The position numbers were made by a program, and so were the translations under genes. DNA of 64,000 nt from Callipepla californica brunnescens (taxonomy: Eukaryota > Chordata > Aves > Galliformes > Odontophoridae): NCBI GenBank assembly GCA_023055505.1, contig JALIRH010000112.1, positions 217,501 to 281,500 on the forward strand. Reading direction: 5' to 3'. This document shows, piece after piece, positions 21,301 to 35,600 of the stretch. Below the pieces are notes generated by a model. The model was not told where the DNA came from. It ran no database searches and saw only the letters and a list, made by a program, of their open reading frames with translations. Position 1 is the stretch's first letter; every line of letters begins with the position of its first letter.

Positions 21301-23535
21301 CCTAACCCTAACCCTAAACCTTAACCCTACCCTAACCCTACCCTAAACCTAACCCTAACCTTAAACCCTAACCCTAACCCACCAGATCCCTAACCCTAAC
21401 TCTAACCCTAACCCTACTGATTCCTAACCCTAACCCAACCCTAACCCTACCCTAACCCTTACCCTAAACCAAACCCTACCCTAACTCTAACCCTAACCCT
21501 TACCCTGACCCTAACCCCTAACCCTTACAGTAACCCCTAACCCTACCCTAACCCTAACCCCTAACCTTAACCCCTAACCCTAAACCCTAACCCTAACCCT
21601 ACACTAACCCTAATCTAAACTAACCCTAACCCTATTGATGGAGCCAAAACCTAACCCTAACCCTACACTAACCATAACACTTAACCTAACCATACCCTAA
21701 CCCTAACCCTGACCCTAACCCTGACTCAAAACCTACCCTTAACCCTGACCCTAACCCTACCCTAACCCTTACCTAACCCTAACCCTACCCTAACCCTAAC
21801 ACTACCCTAACATTTACCCTAACCCCTAACCCTTACCTAACCATAACCCTAACACTAAAACTAACCCTACTCTAACCCCTAACCCTACCCTAACCCTTAC
21901 CCTAACACTAACCCTAAACCTACCCTAACCGTGACCCTAACCCCTAACCCCAACCCCAAAGCCCTAACCCTAACCCTGCCCCTAACCCCAACCCAACCCT
22001 AACCCTAACCCCAACCCTACCCTAACCCTAACACTAACCCCTAACCCTACCCTAGCCCTAACTCCTAACCCCTAATTTTAACCCTAACACTAACCCTAGC
22101 CCTACCCTAACCCTACCCCTACCCCTTACACTAACCATACCCTAACCCTAAAACTGACCCTACACCATCCCTGACCCTAACCCTAACCCTTACCCTAACC
22201 CTTACCTATCCCTAACCCTACTCTAACCCTTAACCCTAACCCTACCCTAACCCTTACCCATACCCCTACCCCTAACCCCTACATCTAGCCCTACCCTAAG
22301 CCTAACCCTACCCTATCCCTAACCCTTACCCTAACCCTAACCTATCCCTAACCCTACCCTAACCCTAACCCCTACATCTAGCCCTACCCTAACCCTAACC
22401 CTACCCCTATCCCTAACCCCTACATCTAGCCCTACCCTAACCCTAACCCTACCCTAACCCTACCCCTAACCCTGACTCAAACCCTACCCTTAACCCTGAC
22501 CCTGACCCTAACCCTACCCTAAACCTTACCTACCCCTAACCCATAACCCTAACCCATAACCCTAACCCTAACCCTACCCTAACATTTTCCCTAACCCTTA
22601 CCTAACCATAACCCTAACACTAACCCTAAACCTAACCTAACCCTACCCTAACCGTGACCCTAACCCCTATCCCCAACCCGTAAGCCCAAACCCTAACCCT
22701 GTCCCTAACCCCAACCCTACCCTAACCCTAACCACAACCCTACCCTAACCCTAAACCTAACACTAACCCCTAACCCTACCCTAGCCCTAATCCCTAACCC
22801 ATACCCTACCCTAACACTACCCTACCCTTACCCTAAACCTACTCTAACTCTACCCTTACCCTAACCCTACCCTAAACCTAACTATAACCCTACCCTAACT
22901 CTAACCCTAACCCTAACTCTTACCCTATCCCTAACCCTAACCCCTAACCCTGACACTGACCCTAACCACTAAACCTAACCCTTACCGTAAATTCTAATCC
23001 AACCCTAACCCTAACCCTACCCTAACCCTACCCATACCCCTACCCCTAACCCTAACCTAACCCTAACACTACCCTAACCCTAACCCCTAACCGTAGCCCT
23101 ACCCTAACCCTACCCCTCACCCTAACCCTAACACTACCCTAACCCTAACCCCTAACCCTAACCCCTAACCGTAGCCCTACCCTAACCCTACCCCTCACCC
23201 TAACCCTATCCCTTACCCTAACCCTTACCTATCCCTAACCCTAACCCTAAACCTTAACCCTACCCTAACCCTACCCTAAACCTAACCCTAACCTTAAACC
23301 CTAACCCCAACCCACCAGATCCCAAACCCTAACTCTAACCCTAACCCTACTGATTCCTTACCATAACCCTACCCTAACCCTAACCCTACCCTAAACTTAA
23401 CCCCTAACCCTAACCCTTACCCTAACCCTAACACTGACCCTATCCCTGACCCTAACCCCTAACCCTAACCCTTACCGTAACCCCTAACCCTAAACCCTAA
23501 CCCTAACACTAACCCTACACTAACCCTAATCTAAA

Positions 23536-23569
<34 letters not shown>

Positions 23570-26500
23570 CACTAACCCTAATCTAAACTAACCCTAACCC
23601 TATTGATGGACCCAAAACCTAACCCTAACCCTGACCCTAAACCTGACCCTAACCCTGACTCAAACCCAACCCTTAACCCTGACCCTAACCCTACCCTAAC
23701 CCTCACTCAAACCCTACCCTTAACCCTGACCCTGACCCTAACCCTACCCTAACCCTTACCTATCTCTAACCCTACTCTAACCCTAACCCTAACCCTACCC
23801 TAACCCTACCCTAACCCTCCAATCTAACCCTAATTCTACTCTAACCCTAACCCCTAACCCTAACCCTACCCTAACCCTAAACCCTAATCCTACCATAACC
23901 CTGTTGATGGACCCTAATTCTACCTTAACCCTAACCCCTAACCCTAACACTAACCCTACACTAACCCTAATCTAAACTAACCCTAACCCTATTGATGGAC
24001 CCAAAACCTAACCCTAACCCTACCCTAACCATAACACTTACCCTAACCGTACCCTAACCCTAACCCTACCCTAACCCTCACCCTAACACTACCCTAACAC
24101 TACCCTAACATTTACCCTAACCCCTAACCCTTACCCTAACCCTACCTGACCATAACCCTAACACTAAACCTAACCCTAACCCGTAACCCCAACCCCTAAG
24201 CCCTAACCCTAACTCCTAAGCCCTAACCCCACCCTAACCCTAACCCTGCCCCTAACACCTAACCCTACCCTAGCCCTATCCTCGCCCTAACCCTACCCTA
24301 GCCCTAACCCCTAATTTTAACCCTAACCCCTAACCCTAACCCTACCCTAACCCTAACCCTGCCCCTAACCCTAACCATACCCTAACCCTAACACTGACCC
24401 TACCCCTATCCCTGACCCTAACCCTTACTCTAACCCTTACCTATCCCTAACCCTACCCTAACCCTTAACCCGAACCCTACCCTAAACCTTACCCTAACCC
24501 CTAACCCTAACCCTACACTAACCCTCAAATCTAACCCTAATTCTACCCTAACCCTAACCCCTAACCCTACCCTAACCCTAACCCTGACTCAAACCCTACC
24601 CTTAACCCCGACCCTAGCCCTACCCTAACCCTTACCCTGACACTACCCTAACATTTACCCTAACCTTTAAACCTTACCTAACCATAACACTAATACTAAA
24701 ACTAACCCTACCCTAACCCCTAACCCTACCCTAACCCTTTCCCTAACACTAACCCTAACCCTGCACTAACCGTGACCCTAACCCCCAACCCCAACCCCTA
24801 AGCCCTAACCCTAACCCTGCCCCTAACCCTCACACTAACCCCTAACCCTAACCCTGCCCCTAACCCTAACACTAACCCCTAACCCTACCCTAGCCCTAAC
24901 CCCTAACCCCTAATTTTAACCCTAACCCTTAACCCTAGCCCTACCCTAACCCTGCCCTAACCCTAACACTGACCCTAAACCTATCCCTGACCCTAACCCT
25001 TACCTATCCCTAACCCTACCCTAACCCTTAACCCTAACCCTACTCTAACACTTACCCTAACCCCTAACCCTAACCCTATCCCTTACCTAACCCTATCCCT
25101 ACACTAACCCTCAAATCTAACCCTAATTCTACCCTAACCCTAACCCCACCCTAAACCTAACCCTGACTCAAACCCTACACTTAACCCTGACCCTAACCCT
25201 ACCCTAACCCTTACCTAACCCTAACCCTACCCTAACATTTACCCTAACCCCTAACCCTTACCTAACCATAACACTAAAACTAACCCTACCCTAACCCCTA
25301 ACCCTACCCTAACCCTTACCCTAACACTAACCCTAACCCTGCACTAACCGTGACCCTAACCCCTAACCCCAACCCCTAAGCCCTAACCCTAACCCTGCCC
25401 CTAACCCCAACCCTACCCTAACCCTAACCCTGCCCCTAACCCTCACACTAACCCCTAACCCTACCCTAGCCCTAACCCCTAACCCCTAATTTTAACCCTA
25501 ACCCTTAACCCTAGCCCTACCCTAACCCTGCCCTAACCCTAACCATACCCTAACCCTAACACTGACCCTAACACTATCCCTGACCCTAACCCTTACCTAT
25601 CCCTAACCCTACCCTAACCCTACCCTAACACCTAACCCTAACCCTATCCCTTACCTAACCCTAACCCTACACTAACCCTCAAATCTAACCCTAATTCTAC
25701 CCTAACACTAACCCCTAACCCCTAACCCTAACCCTACCCTACCCCTGACTCAAACCCTACCCTTAACCCTCCTTAACCCTACCCTAACCCTTACCTAACC
25801 CTAACCCTACCCTAACCCTTAACCCTAACCCTACCCTAACATTTACCCTAACCCCTAACCATAACCCTAACACTAACCCTAACCCTAACCTTACCCTACC
25901 CTAACCGTGACCCTAACCCCTAACCCCAACCCATAAGCCCTAACCCCAAACCCTTACCTAACCCAAACCCTACCCTAATCCTAACCCTAACCCTGCCCCT
26001 AACCCTAGCACAAACCCCTAACTCTACCCTAGCCCTACCCTAGACCTAACCCTACCCTAGCCCTAACCCCTAACCCCTAACCCAAACCCTAACCTTACCC
26101 TAAACCTACCCTAACCCTACCCTTACCCTAACTCTAACCCTAACACTAACCCTACCCTAACTCTTACCCTATCCCTAACGCTAAGCCCTAACCCTGACAC
26201 TGACCCTAACTCCTAACCCTAACCCTTACCGAAAATTCTAATCCAACCCTAACCCTAACCCTACCCTAACCCTACCCATACCCCTACCCCTACACTAACC
26301 CTTACCCTAACCCTTACCTATCCCTAACCCTAGCCCTACCCTAACCCTAACCCTTACCCTATCCCTAACCCTAACCCTAACCCTAACCCTTACCTATCTC
26401 TAACCCTACCCTAACCCTTAACCCTAACCCTTAACCCTAACCCTTAACCCTAACCCTCCAATCTAACCCTAATTCTACTCTAACCCTAACCCTACCCTAA

Positions 26501-26965
26501 CCCTAAACCCTAACCCTACCATAACCCTATTGATGGACCCTAGTTCTACCCTAACCCTAACCCCTAACCCTAACCCCTAACCCTAACATCTAACCCTTTG
26601 CTAACCCTATTGATGGACCCTAACTGTAACACTAACCCTACCCGTAATCCTACCCCTAACCCTTACCCAACCCTAACCCTAACCCTTACCCTAAACCTAA
26701 CCCTACCCTAATTCTAACCCTAACCCTGACCCTATCCCTAAACCTAACCCCTGACCCTAACCCCTAACCTTAACCCCTAACCCTAACCCTACCCTTACCC
26801 TAACCCTACACCCTAACCCTAAACCCTACCCTAACCCTAAAACCCTAACCCTACCTCACACCCTACCCTTTAACCCTGACCCTAATACTTACCCTAACCA
26901 TTATCTAACCCTAACCCTACCCCATCCCTACCCTACCCCTTAAACCTAACCCTAACCCTACCCTA
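18301..26965 (-). repeat. Long degenerate CCCTAA array (about 8.7 kb)
   Basis: The units are mainly CCCTAA, CCCTAACCCC, CCCTACCCTAA, CCCTGA and CCTTAC, constantly varying in length by one or two bases, unlike a telomerase-maintained end. Embedded landmarks recur: ATTGATGGACCC (ten near-copies), CACCAGATCCC (about 21380 and 23305) and CTACTGATTCC (about 21415 and 23350). There is no open reading frame of note. It ends sharply at about 26965 where the TGTCA minisatellite starts. Confidence 0.95.
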
Positions 26966-27950
26966 ACGGTGTCAGAATGTGACAGTCACAATATCAAAGT
27001 ATCACAATGTCAGAATGTCAGTGTCACAAGGTTAGAATTTCACAATGCCAAAATATCACAATGTGAGAATCTAAAAATGTCACAGTGTCAGAATGTCACA
27101 ATGCAAAAATGAAAGACTGTCACAATACCAGAAGGTAAAAATTTCACAGTCAGAATATTACAGTGTCACAATGTCAGAAGGTCGCATTTTCAGAATGTCA
27201 GTACGTGAGGATGTCAGAACGTCACAATGTCACAAAGTGAGAATATGAGAATGTCAGAATAACAGAATGTCAGAATGTGAGAACGAAATGATGTCAGAAT
27301 GTGATTATGTGAGAATGTCCGAATTTCAGAATGTCAGAATGTCACAACGTCAGAATGCAAGAATATCAGAATGTCCTAAGTTGAGAATGTCACAATGTAT
27401 CTGAATAGAAGAATGTAACATTGGCACAATCTCAGAATGTAACAAAGACATCACATCATAATGTCAGAATGTCAGAATTTCACAACTTCACAATGTCACA
27501 ATGAGAGAATTTCAGAACGCAGCAATGTAACAATATGAGAATGTCACAATATCAGATTGTCAGAATGTCAGAATGACAAAATGTGAGAATATCACAATAT
27601 CACTATGCCAGATTCCCAAAATGCCACGATGTCACAATCTCAGAATGTCAGAATCACAGAATTTGACACTGCGAGAATATCACAAAGTCACAAAGCCACA
27701 ATGTCATAATATCACAATATCACAATGTCAGAATGTCACTATGGCAGATTGTCAGAATGCCAGAACATCAGAAGGTGAGAATATAAGAATGTCAGAATGT
27801 CACAATGTCACAATGAGAGAATATTAGAATGTCACAATGTCAACATGTCAGAATGTGAGAAAGGGAGAATGTCATGATGTCAGAATGTCTTAATGTCAGA
27901 ATGTCAAATCGTCACAACCTCCCAATTAAAATTCAGGGAATATGACTGTG

Positions 27951-28873
27951 TGTGAAAGACAGCAACTGTTTTTGACTTTTGTTGTCTCAAAGCTTGCTTC
28001 ATGAGGTCTTTCTGGCTAGAAGACTCTAATTGACAACTGCTTGGAGAAGCTGATCATCACAAAGGACAATAATACTTGTATGGCACCGAAAGTACTACTC
28101 CTGTTGATTTATCTGTTGGGCCAGATGTGTTGGGTGGGCACAAATCAAACTAATGCCAGAACATGGAGGCAGCTAAAGAAAGCAGGATAGACACCCTGTT
28201 GTCCCTACAAGACAAGCCTCTCTTAAAACAAAACACCCACATGAATGGTGAGGAGCTTTCCTCCTTCAAGGTTTGAAAATTTAAAGCAAAACTGACCTTT
28301 AGGTTTAATCCCCTCGATAACCAGAGTCTGGAACGTGATGAATATGCATGTGCTATACCTTTAAATAGCTATTCATTTCTCTCTTACGTGCGCATGTTTG
28401 GTGAAGCAATCCCCCATGTACCCAGCGCGCCGCTTGACAGAACTCATTGGTGTGTCGAGTTGCTCAGTTGGTTTTCTCGACACCACTAAACCAAAGACTT
28501 TGAAGAAGAGACTTTCCTGAGGGAAAAACCTCTTTGGAAGAACCCCCCTGCACAGCGCCTGCTTGCTGCAAAACTTCCCGGCTTTCTCTCATCCCCCGCG
28601 GAGACCAGACAAATTCCTGAGACCAACGGACTACGGACCTCGCCAGATCCACGGTGCTGATGCTCTCTCTTTCTCTTTCTTGCTTTCTGCCAAGTCTCTT
28701 CGCTTTTCATCTCTTTTCTATCACCCATCTTCCCTTCCCCATATCCCTAAAAAACTACTTATTGTAATAAACTGGTTGGGCTAAAATTTGAACCATTGCC
28801 TTTTAATCTCACCATCGGGTATACACATACATATAAAGAACCTCATCTCCCTCCTTTATTTTGGAGCATGACA
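27951..28873 (+). mobile_element. Solo LTR, 923 bp, with CTGTG target-site duplication
   Basis: The element starts TGTGAAAGAC and ends CATGACA. It is flanked by CTGTG at 27946-27950 and 28874-28878; removing it leaves GACTGTGTCA, a phrase found elsewhere in this minisatellite (about 29828 and 30664). A poly(A) signal AATAAA is at 28766-28771, with a T-rich stretch following. TTTAAATA near 28360 may be the TATA element, just after the POU-like TATGCATG. Class and family are not identified; the 5-bp duplication fits several ERV classes. Confidence 0.85.
28080..28190 (+). CDS. Small ORF with signal-peptide-like sequence inside the solo LTR
   Basis: An ATG at 28080 opens 36 codons beginning MAPKVLLLLIYLLGQMCW, followed by VGTNQTN with a glycosylation motif, and a TAG stop. 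A positively charged start, a leucine-rich core and a glycosylation site are typical of a secreted or Env N-terminus, but the rest of any such gene is absent and the position inside an LTR is unusual. It may be chance, a captured env start, or a real micro-ORF of this family. Confidence 0.3.
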   Translation: MAPKVLLLLIYLLGQMCWVGTNQTNARTWRQLKKAG

Positions 28874-30054
28874 CTGTGTCAAAACGTCACAATGAGAGAA
28901 TATGAAAAAGTGAGAACATCACAATGACCGAATGTCAGAATGTCGCAATTAGAAAATCGGGGAATATCAAAATGTCACAACGTCACAATGAGAGATAATA
29001 ACACCAAGTGAATGACAATGTCACAGTGTCACAATGAGAGGATCTCAGAATGTCAGAACTTCAAAATGTCAAAATGTCACAAAGTCCAAATATCACAATG
29101 ACAGAATGTCAGAATGACAGATTCCCACAGTTTCAGAATGTCAGAATGTGGTAATGAGAGAAAGTCAAAATATCGGAATGTCAGAATGTCACAAGGAGAG
29201 AATGTCAGAGTGTCACAATGCTATAATGTCAAAATGTCAGAACATCAGAAGGTCAGAATATCACAATGTCACAACGAGAGAACCTCAAAATGTCACCAAG
29301 AGAGACTGTCAAACTATCAGAATGTGAGAATGAGTGAATGTCACAATGAGAGATGGACACAATTTTAGAATGCCAGATTGTGAGAATGTCAGAATGTGAA
29401 AACGCCAGAATGGGAGTGAGTGAATGTCACAACATCAAAATGTCATAACGTCAGAATGTCAGAATGAACCAATGTGAGAGTGCCTGAATGTCACAGTATG
29501 AGAACGTCACAATATCACAAATCTCAGAATTTCAGTGTCAGAATGAGAGAATGTCACAATGCCACAATGAGAGAATGTCGCAATTACAGATTATTGATAG
29601 ATCAGAATGTCAGAATACGAGAAAGTGAGAATGTCCCAATGTCAGAATATCAGAATGAGGGAAAGAGAGAATGTCATGATGTCAGAATGTCAAATTGTCA
29701 CAAAGTCACAATATCACAATGAGAGAATATCAGAAAGTGAGAATATGCCAGTGAATGAATGACACATTGTGAGAATGTCAGAATGTCAGAACGTCAGAAT
29801 ATCAGAATTACAAAATCAGGGAATATGACTGTGTCACAATGTCACAAAGAGAGAATATGAAAAAGTGAGAATATCACAACGACCGAATGTCAGAACGTGA
29901 CAATGTCACAATGTCAGAATGAGGGAAAGAGAGAATGTCATGAAGTCAGAATGTCAACTTGTCACAATGCCACAATAGCACAGTAAGAGAATATCAGAAA
30001 GTGAGAATTATGACAGTGACTGAATGTCACGATGTGAGAAAGTCAGAATATTAG

Positions 30055-30387
30055 TATAGGGCAAATAACCCCCAAAAAAGCACTCCATGGAAATTGTGCG
30101 AAAGGCGGTATATTTTAGGTAGGCTTAAGAAAATGGTATACAAACAAGAAGAAAAGAGAGGAGCTCACCTTGATGATGGTCGAGGCTCGCTAATAACTCC
30201 AAAAGGGAGGGATCTCTAACAAGAGAACCTTCCCTGCTGGAGGTCAGCCCTTAAATGGGGTCTTGGCAGAGGTGGAGTCAAACTCCACCCCTTCCAATCA
30301 CACTCACTTGTGCCCCTGCAGCTGACTCAGGGCTTGCCTCAGGTGATCAATCAGTGGTTCAGGCCATGATTCAACAGTTCCCATACA
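30055..30387 (-). mobile_element. Solo LTR-like insertion, 333 bp, with ATTAG duplication
   Basis: This non-repetitive insert lies in the TGTCA minisatellite, flanked by ATTAG at 30050-30054 and 30388-30392; without it the flanks join as GAATATTAGAATGTCAG, a common local phrase. On the minus strand it runs from TGTATGGGAACTG to GCCCTATA, approximate inverted ends. A TATA-like CCATTTAAGG lies in the middle on that strand. A short solo LTR is the best fit, with the terminal CA mutated to TA. Family not identified. Confidence 0.7.
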
Positions 30388-32672
30388 ATTAGAATGTCAG
30401 AATGTCACCATGAGAGTATCTCAGAATGTCACAATGTCAGAATGTCACAATGATAGAATGTCAAAATGGCAGCATGTGTCTGTGAGAGAATGCCACAATG
30501 ACAGAATAGAAATATGTCAGAATATAGCAATGAGAGAATGTTAGAATGCAACAATGTCAACATGTCAGAATGGGAGAAAGTGAGAATGTCATGATGTCAG
30601 AGTGTCTTAATGTCAGAATGTCAAATCTTCACTGTGTCACAACTACAAGATTAGGGAATATGACTGTGTCAGAAAGTCACAATAAGAGGAGATGAAAAAG
30701 AGAGAATATCACAATGACCGAGTGTCACAATGTAAGAAAGTGAGAATGTGAGAATGTCAAAATGTCAGAATGACAGAATATCACTATGTCACAATGTCGC
30801 AATGTCTCAATGTCAGAATATCAATATGTAACAGTGTAAGAACGTCACAAATACCACAATGGGAGAATGACAGATTGTCACGATTACAGAATTTCAGAAT
30901 GTGAAAATATCAGAATGTCACAATGTCAGATTCTGAGAATGTCACAATGACAGAATGTCAGAATGAAAGATTTTCCAAATTCCAGAATGTCACTATGTCA
31001 CAACGTCAGAATGACGCATTGTCAAAATGCTAGAATGTCACAATGTCACAAGGTGAGAACATCACAATGGCAGATTGTCATAATGCCAGAACATCAGAAG
31101 GTGAGAATATTAGAATGCCACAATGTCACAATGTCACCATGAGAGTATCTCAGAATGTCACAATGTCAAAATGTCAGAATGAGGGAAAGAGAGAATGTCA
31201 TGATGTCAGAATGTCTTAACGTCAGAATGTCAAATTGTCACAACGTCACAATATCACAATGAGAGAATATCAGAAAGTGAGAATATGACAATGACCGAAT
31301 GACACATTGTGAGAATGTCAGAATGCCAGAATGTCAGAATGTCAAAATATGTGAATGTCTGAATGTCACCATGAGAGAGAGTCAGAGTTTTACAATGTCA
31401 CAATGTGAGAATGTCTGAACGTCAGAATGAGGGAGAGTTAGAATTTCAGAATGTCACAGTGTCACAATGTCATCATGTCACAATATCAGAATGTTGCATT
31501 GTCACAATGTGAGAATGACAGGTTGTCACAATTCCAGAATTTCAGAATGTCAACATGTCTGAATGTCACAATGTCACAATTTCACTATGTCACAACGCTA
31601 GAATGTCATAATATCAGAAAGTGAGAATATCACAATGGCAGATTGTCATAATGCCAGAACTTCAGAAGGTGAGAATATTAGAATGTCACAATGTCACAAT
31701 GTTACAATGTGAGTATCTCAGAATGTCACAATGCCAGAATATCAGAATGGCAGAATATGAGAAAGTGAGAATGTCACAATGTCAAAATGTCAGAATGAGA
31801 GAAAGAGAGAATCTCATGATGTCGGAATGTCTTAATGTCAGAATGTCAAATTGTCACAACGTCACGATATCACAATGAGAGAATATCAGAAAGTGAGAAT
31901 ATGACAATGACCGAATGACACAATGTGAGAACGTTAGAATGTGAGAATGTCAGAATTGGAGAATGTCACAGAGTCACAATGACAGATTGCCACAATTTCA
32001 GAATGTCAGTGTATCACAATGCCACAAAGTCACAATATCAGTATGTCATGAAGATAGAATGTCACAATGACAACATATGACTGTGACAGAACGTCACAAT
32101 GTCAGATGATAAATATGGCCGAAAATCACAATGAGAGAATGTTAGAATGTCACAATGTTAACATGTCAGAATGTGAGAAAGTGAGAATGCCACAATGCCA
32201 CGATGTGAGAATCTCACAATGTCACAATGAGAGAGAGTCAGAATTTCACAGTATCAGAATTTTGCATTGTCACAATGTGAGAATGACAGATTGTCACATT
32301 TCCAGAATTTCAGAATGTCCAAATATCTGAATGTCACAATAGCAGAATGTGAGAGTATCACAATGACAGAATGTCAGAATGACAGGTTGTCACAATTCCA
32401 GAATGTCACTATGTCACAATGCTAGAATGTCAGAATGTCAGAATGTGAAAATAGCACAAGGGCAGGTTGTCATAATGCCAGAACTTCAGAATGTGAGAAT
32501 ATTAGAATGTCATAATGTCAGAATGGGAGAATGTCACAATGGCAGGTTGTCATAATTCCAGAAGTTCAGAATGGGAGAATATTAGAATGTAACAATGTTG
32601 CAATGTGACAATGAGAGTATCTCAGAATGTCACAATGTCAGAATGTCAGAATGCCAGAATAAGAGAAAAGAA

Positions 32673-35600
32673 AGGTATGAGGAGGCTATGGGGAAGCTAT
32701 GGGGCAGCTATTGGGCAGCAGTGGGGCAGCTATGGGGCAGTAGTAGGGCAGCTATAAGGCAGCTATGGGGCAGCAGTGGGGCAGCTATGGGGCGGCTATG
32801 AGGAAGCCATTGGGCAGCTATGGGGCAGAAGTGAGGCAGCAATCAGGCAGCAGTGAGGCAGCTATGAGGAGGCTATGGGGCAGCTATGGGTCAGCTATCG
32901 AGAGGCTATGGGGCAGCTATGGGGCGGCGATGAGGCAGACATGGGGCAGCTATGGGGGAGCAGTGAGGCAGCTATGGGGAGGCTATGGGGCAGTAGTTGG
33001 GCAGCTATAGGGCGGCTATGGGGAAGCCATTGGGCAGCTATGGGGCAGTAGTGAAGCAGCTATGGGTCAGTAGTTTGGCAGCTATGACGAGGCTATGGGA
33101 AGGCCATGGGGAAGCGATGGGGCAGCTCTGAGGCAGACAAAATGTAGCTATGGGGGAGCAGTGAGGCAGCTATGGGGTGGCTATGGGGCAGTAGTGGGGC
33201 AGCTATGGGGCAGCTATGAGGTAGCCATGGGGCAGCTATGGGGAAGCAGCGAGGGAGCTATGGGGTAGCAGTGAGGCAGCTATGATGAGGCTATGGGGAG
33301 GCTATGGGGCAGCCACGGTGCAGCTATGGGGCAGCAGTGGGGCAGCTATGGGCAGCAGTAAGGAAGCTATTGAGAAGGCTATGGGGGCAGCTATGGGGTG
33401 GCTATGGGGCAGCTATAGAGCGGCAATGTGGCAGTAGTGGGGCACCTATAAGGCAGCTATGGGGCAGCAGTGGGACAGCTATGGGGCGGCTATTAGGCAG
33501 CCATGGGGTGGCAATGGGGCAGCAGTGAGGCAGCTATGGGGCGGCTATGGGGCTGAAGTGGGGCAGCTATGAGGAGTCTCTTGAGAGGCTATGGAGCAGC
33601 TATGGGGCAGCAGTGGGGTAGCAGGAGGAGACTATGGGGAGGCTATGAAGCAGGTATGGGGCAGCAGTGGGGCAGCTATGGGGCGACTATGGGGCAGCAG
33701 TTGAGCAGCTATGGGGCAGCCATGGGGCAGCTATGTGGCAGTAGTGAAACAGCTATGGTGTAGCTATAAGCGAGCCTTGGGGCAGCAAGGGGCAGTAGTA
33801 AGGCAGCTTTGGGGCAGCAGTGGGGCAGCTATGATGAGACTATGGGAAGGCGATGAGGAAGCTATGGGGCATCTTTGAGGCAGACAAAAAGTAGCTGTGG
33901 GGCTGCAGTGAGGCAGCTATGGGGCAGCTGTGGGGCAGCTATTGTGTAGCAGTGAGGCATCTATGAGGAGGCTATGGGGAGGATATGAGGCAGCTATGGG
34001 GCAGAAGTGAGGCAGCTATGGGGTGGCTATAGGGCAGCAGTGGGGCAGGTATGGGGCAACAAAGAGGCAGCCATGGGGCAGCAGTGGGGCAGCTTTGAGG
34101 CTACGGGGCGGCTATGGGGCAGTAGTGGGGTAGCTATGGGGCAGCAGTGAGGAAGCTAAGGGGAAGCAATGGGGCAGCTTTGAGGATGCTATTGGGAAGC
34201 CATGGGGCAGCAATGGGGCGGCTATGAGGCAGCGACGGGGAAGCTATGGGGCAGCAGTGAGGCAGGTATGGGGCAGTAGTAAGGCAGCTACGGGGCAGCA
34301 GTGGGGCAAATATGAGGAGGCTCTGAGGAAACTATGGGGCAGCTATGGGGCAGCAGTGAGGCAGTTATAGAACAGGTATGAGGCACTTATCAAGCAGCTA
34401 TGGGTCAGCTATGAGGAGGCTATGGGGCAGATGTGGTGCAGCAGTGGGGCAGCTAAGGCAGCTATGGGGAGGCTATGGGGCAGCAGTGTGGGCAACTATG
34501 AGGAGACTATGGGGAGGCTATGAGGCAGCTGTGGGGCAGTAGTCGGGCAGCTATTGGACGGCTATGAGGCAGCCATGGGGCAGCTATGGGGCAGCAGTGA
34601 GACAGCTATGGGGCAAGTATGGGGAGGCTATGGGGCAGCGACGGGGTGGCTATGGGGCAGTAGTGGGGCAGCTATGGTGAGGTTATGAGGCAGCCATGGG
34701 GTAGGTATGAGAAACCAGTGAGGCAGCTATGGGGCAGTAGTGGAGCAGCTATGAGGCAGCGGTGGGTCAGCTATGGGGTGGCTATGAGGCAGCAGTGGGT
34801 CAGCTATGGGGTGGCTATGAGGCAGCCATGGGGCAGCTATGGGACAGCAGTGGGGCAGCTATGAGGTAGCCATGGGGCACCTATGGGGAAGCAGCGAGGG
34901 AGCTATGGGGTAGCAGTGAGGCAGCTATGAGGAAGCTATGGGGAGGCTATGGGGAGGCTATGGGGCAGATATGTAACGGCTATGAGGCAGCCACGGTGCA
35001 GTTATGGGGCAGCCACGGTGCAGCTATGGGGCAGCAGTAAGGAAGCTACGAGAAGGCTATGGAGGCAGCTATCGGGTGGCTATGAGACAGCTATGGGGCA
35101 ACTATGAGGCAGCCGTAGGGCAGCTATGGTGCAGCAGTGAGGCAGCAATTAGGCAGAAGTTGGGCAGATATGGGGCAGCAGTGAGGCAGCTATGAGGAGG
35201 CTATGGGGCAGCTATGGGGCAGCAGAGAGGCAGCTATGGGGCACGAGTGAGGCAGCGGTGGGTCAGCTATGGGGTGGCTATGAGGCAGCAGTGGGTCAGC
35301 TATGGGGTGGCTATGAGGCAGCCATGGGGCAGCTATGGGACAGCAGTGGGGCAGCTATGAGGTAGCCATGGGGCACCTATGGGGAAGCAGCGAGGGAGCT
35401 ATGGGGTAGCAGTGAGGCAGCTATGAGGAAGCTATGGGGAGGCTATGGGGAGGCTATGGGGCAGATATGTAACGGCTATGAGGCAGCCACGGTGCAGTTA
35501 TGGGGCAGCCACGGTGCAGCTATGGGGCAGCAGTAAGGAAGCTACGAGAAGGCTATGGAGGCAGCTATCGGGTGGCTATGAGACAGCTATGGGGCAACTA

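Larger units (their letters stand above)
26966..32672 (+). repeat. TGTCACAATG / TGTCAGAATG minisatellite
   Basis: The region is a tandem array of about 10-bp units, TGTCANAATG with variants (TGAGAATG, AGAGAATA, CAGAATAT), covering roughly 5.7 kb including two inserted LTRs. Open frames of the NVRMSQCHN kind are translations of the repeat. Longer sub-patterns recur, such as GAATATGACTGTGTCA and AGAAAGTGAGAATATGACA. No gene is seen. Confidence 0.95.

Noticed and set aside
27573..32330. Frames of the NVRMSECHNVTMREY kind
   Set aside because: Translations of the TGTCANAATG unit without any non-repeat segment.
26966..32672. CRISPR-like array of short repeats
   Set aside because: There are no spacers of regular length; units are contiguous 10-mers with drift, in vertebrate DNA.
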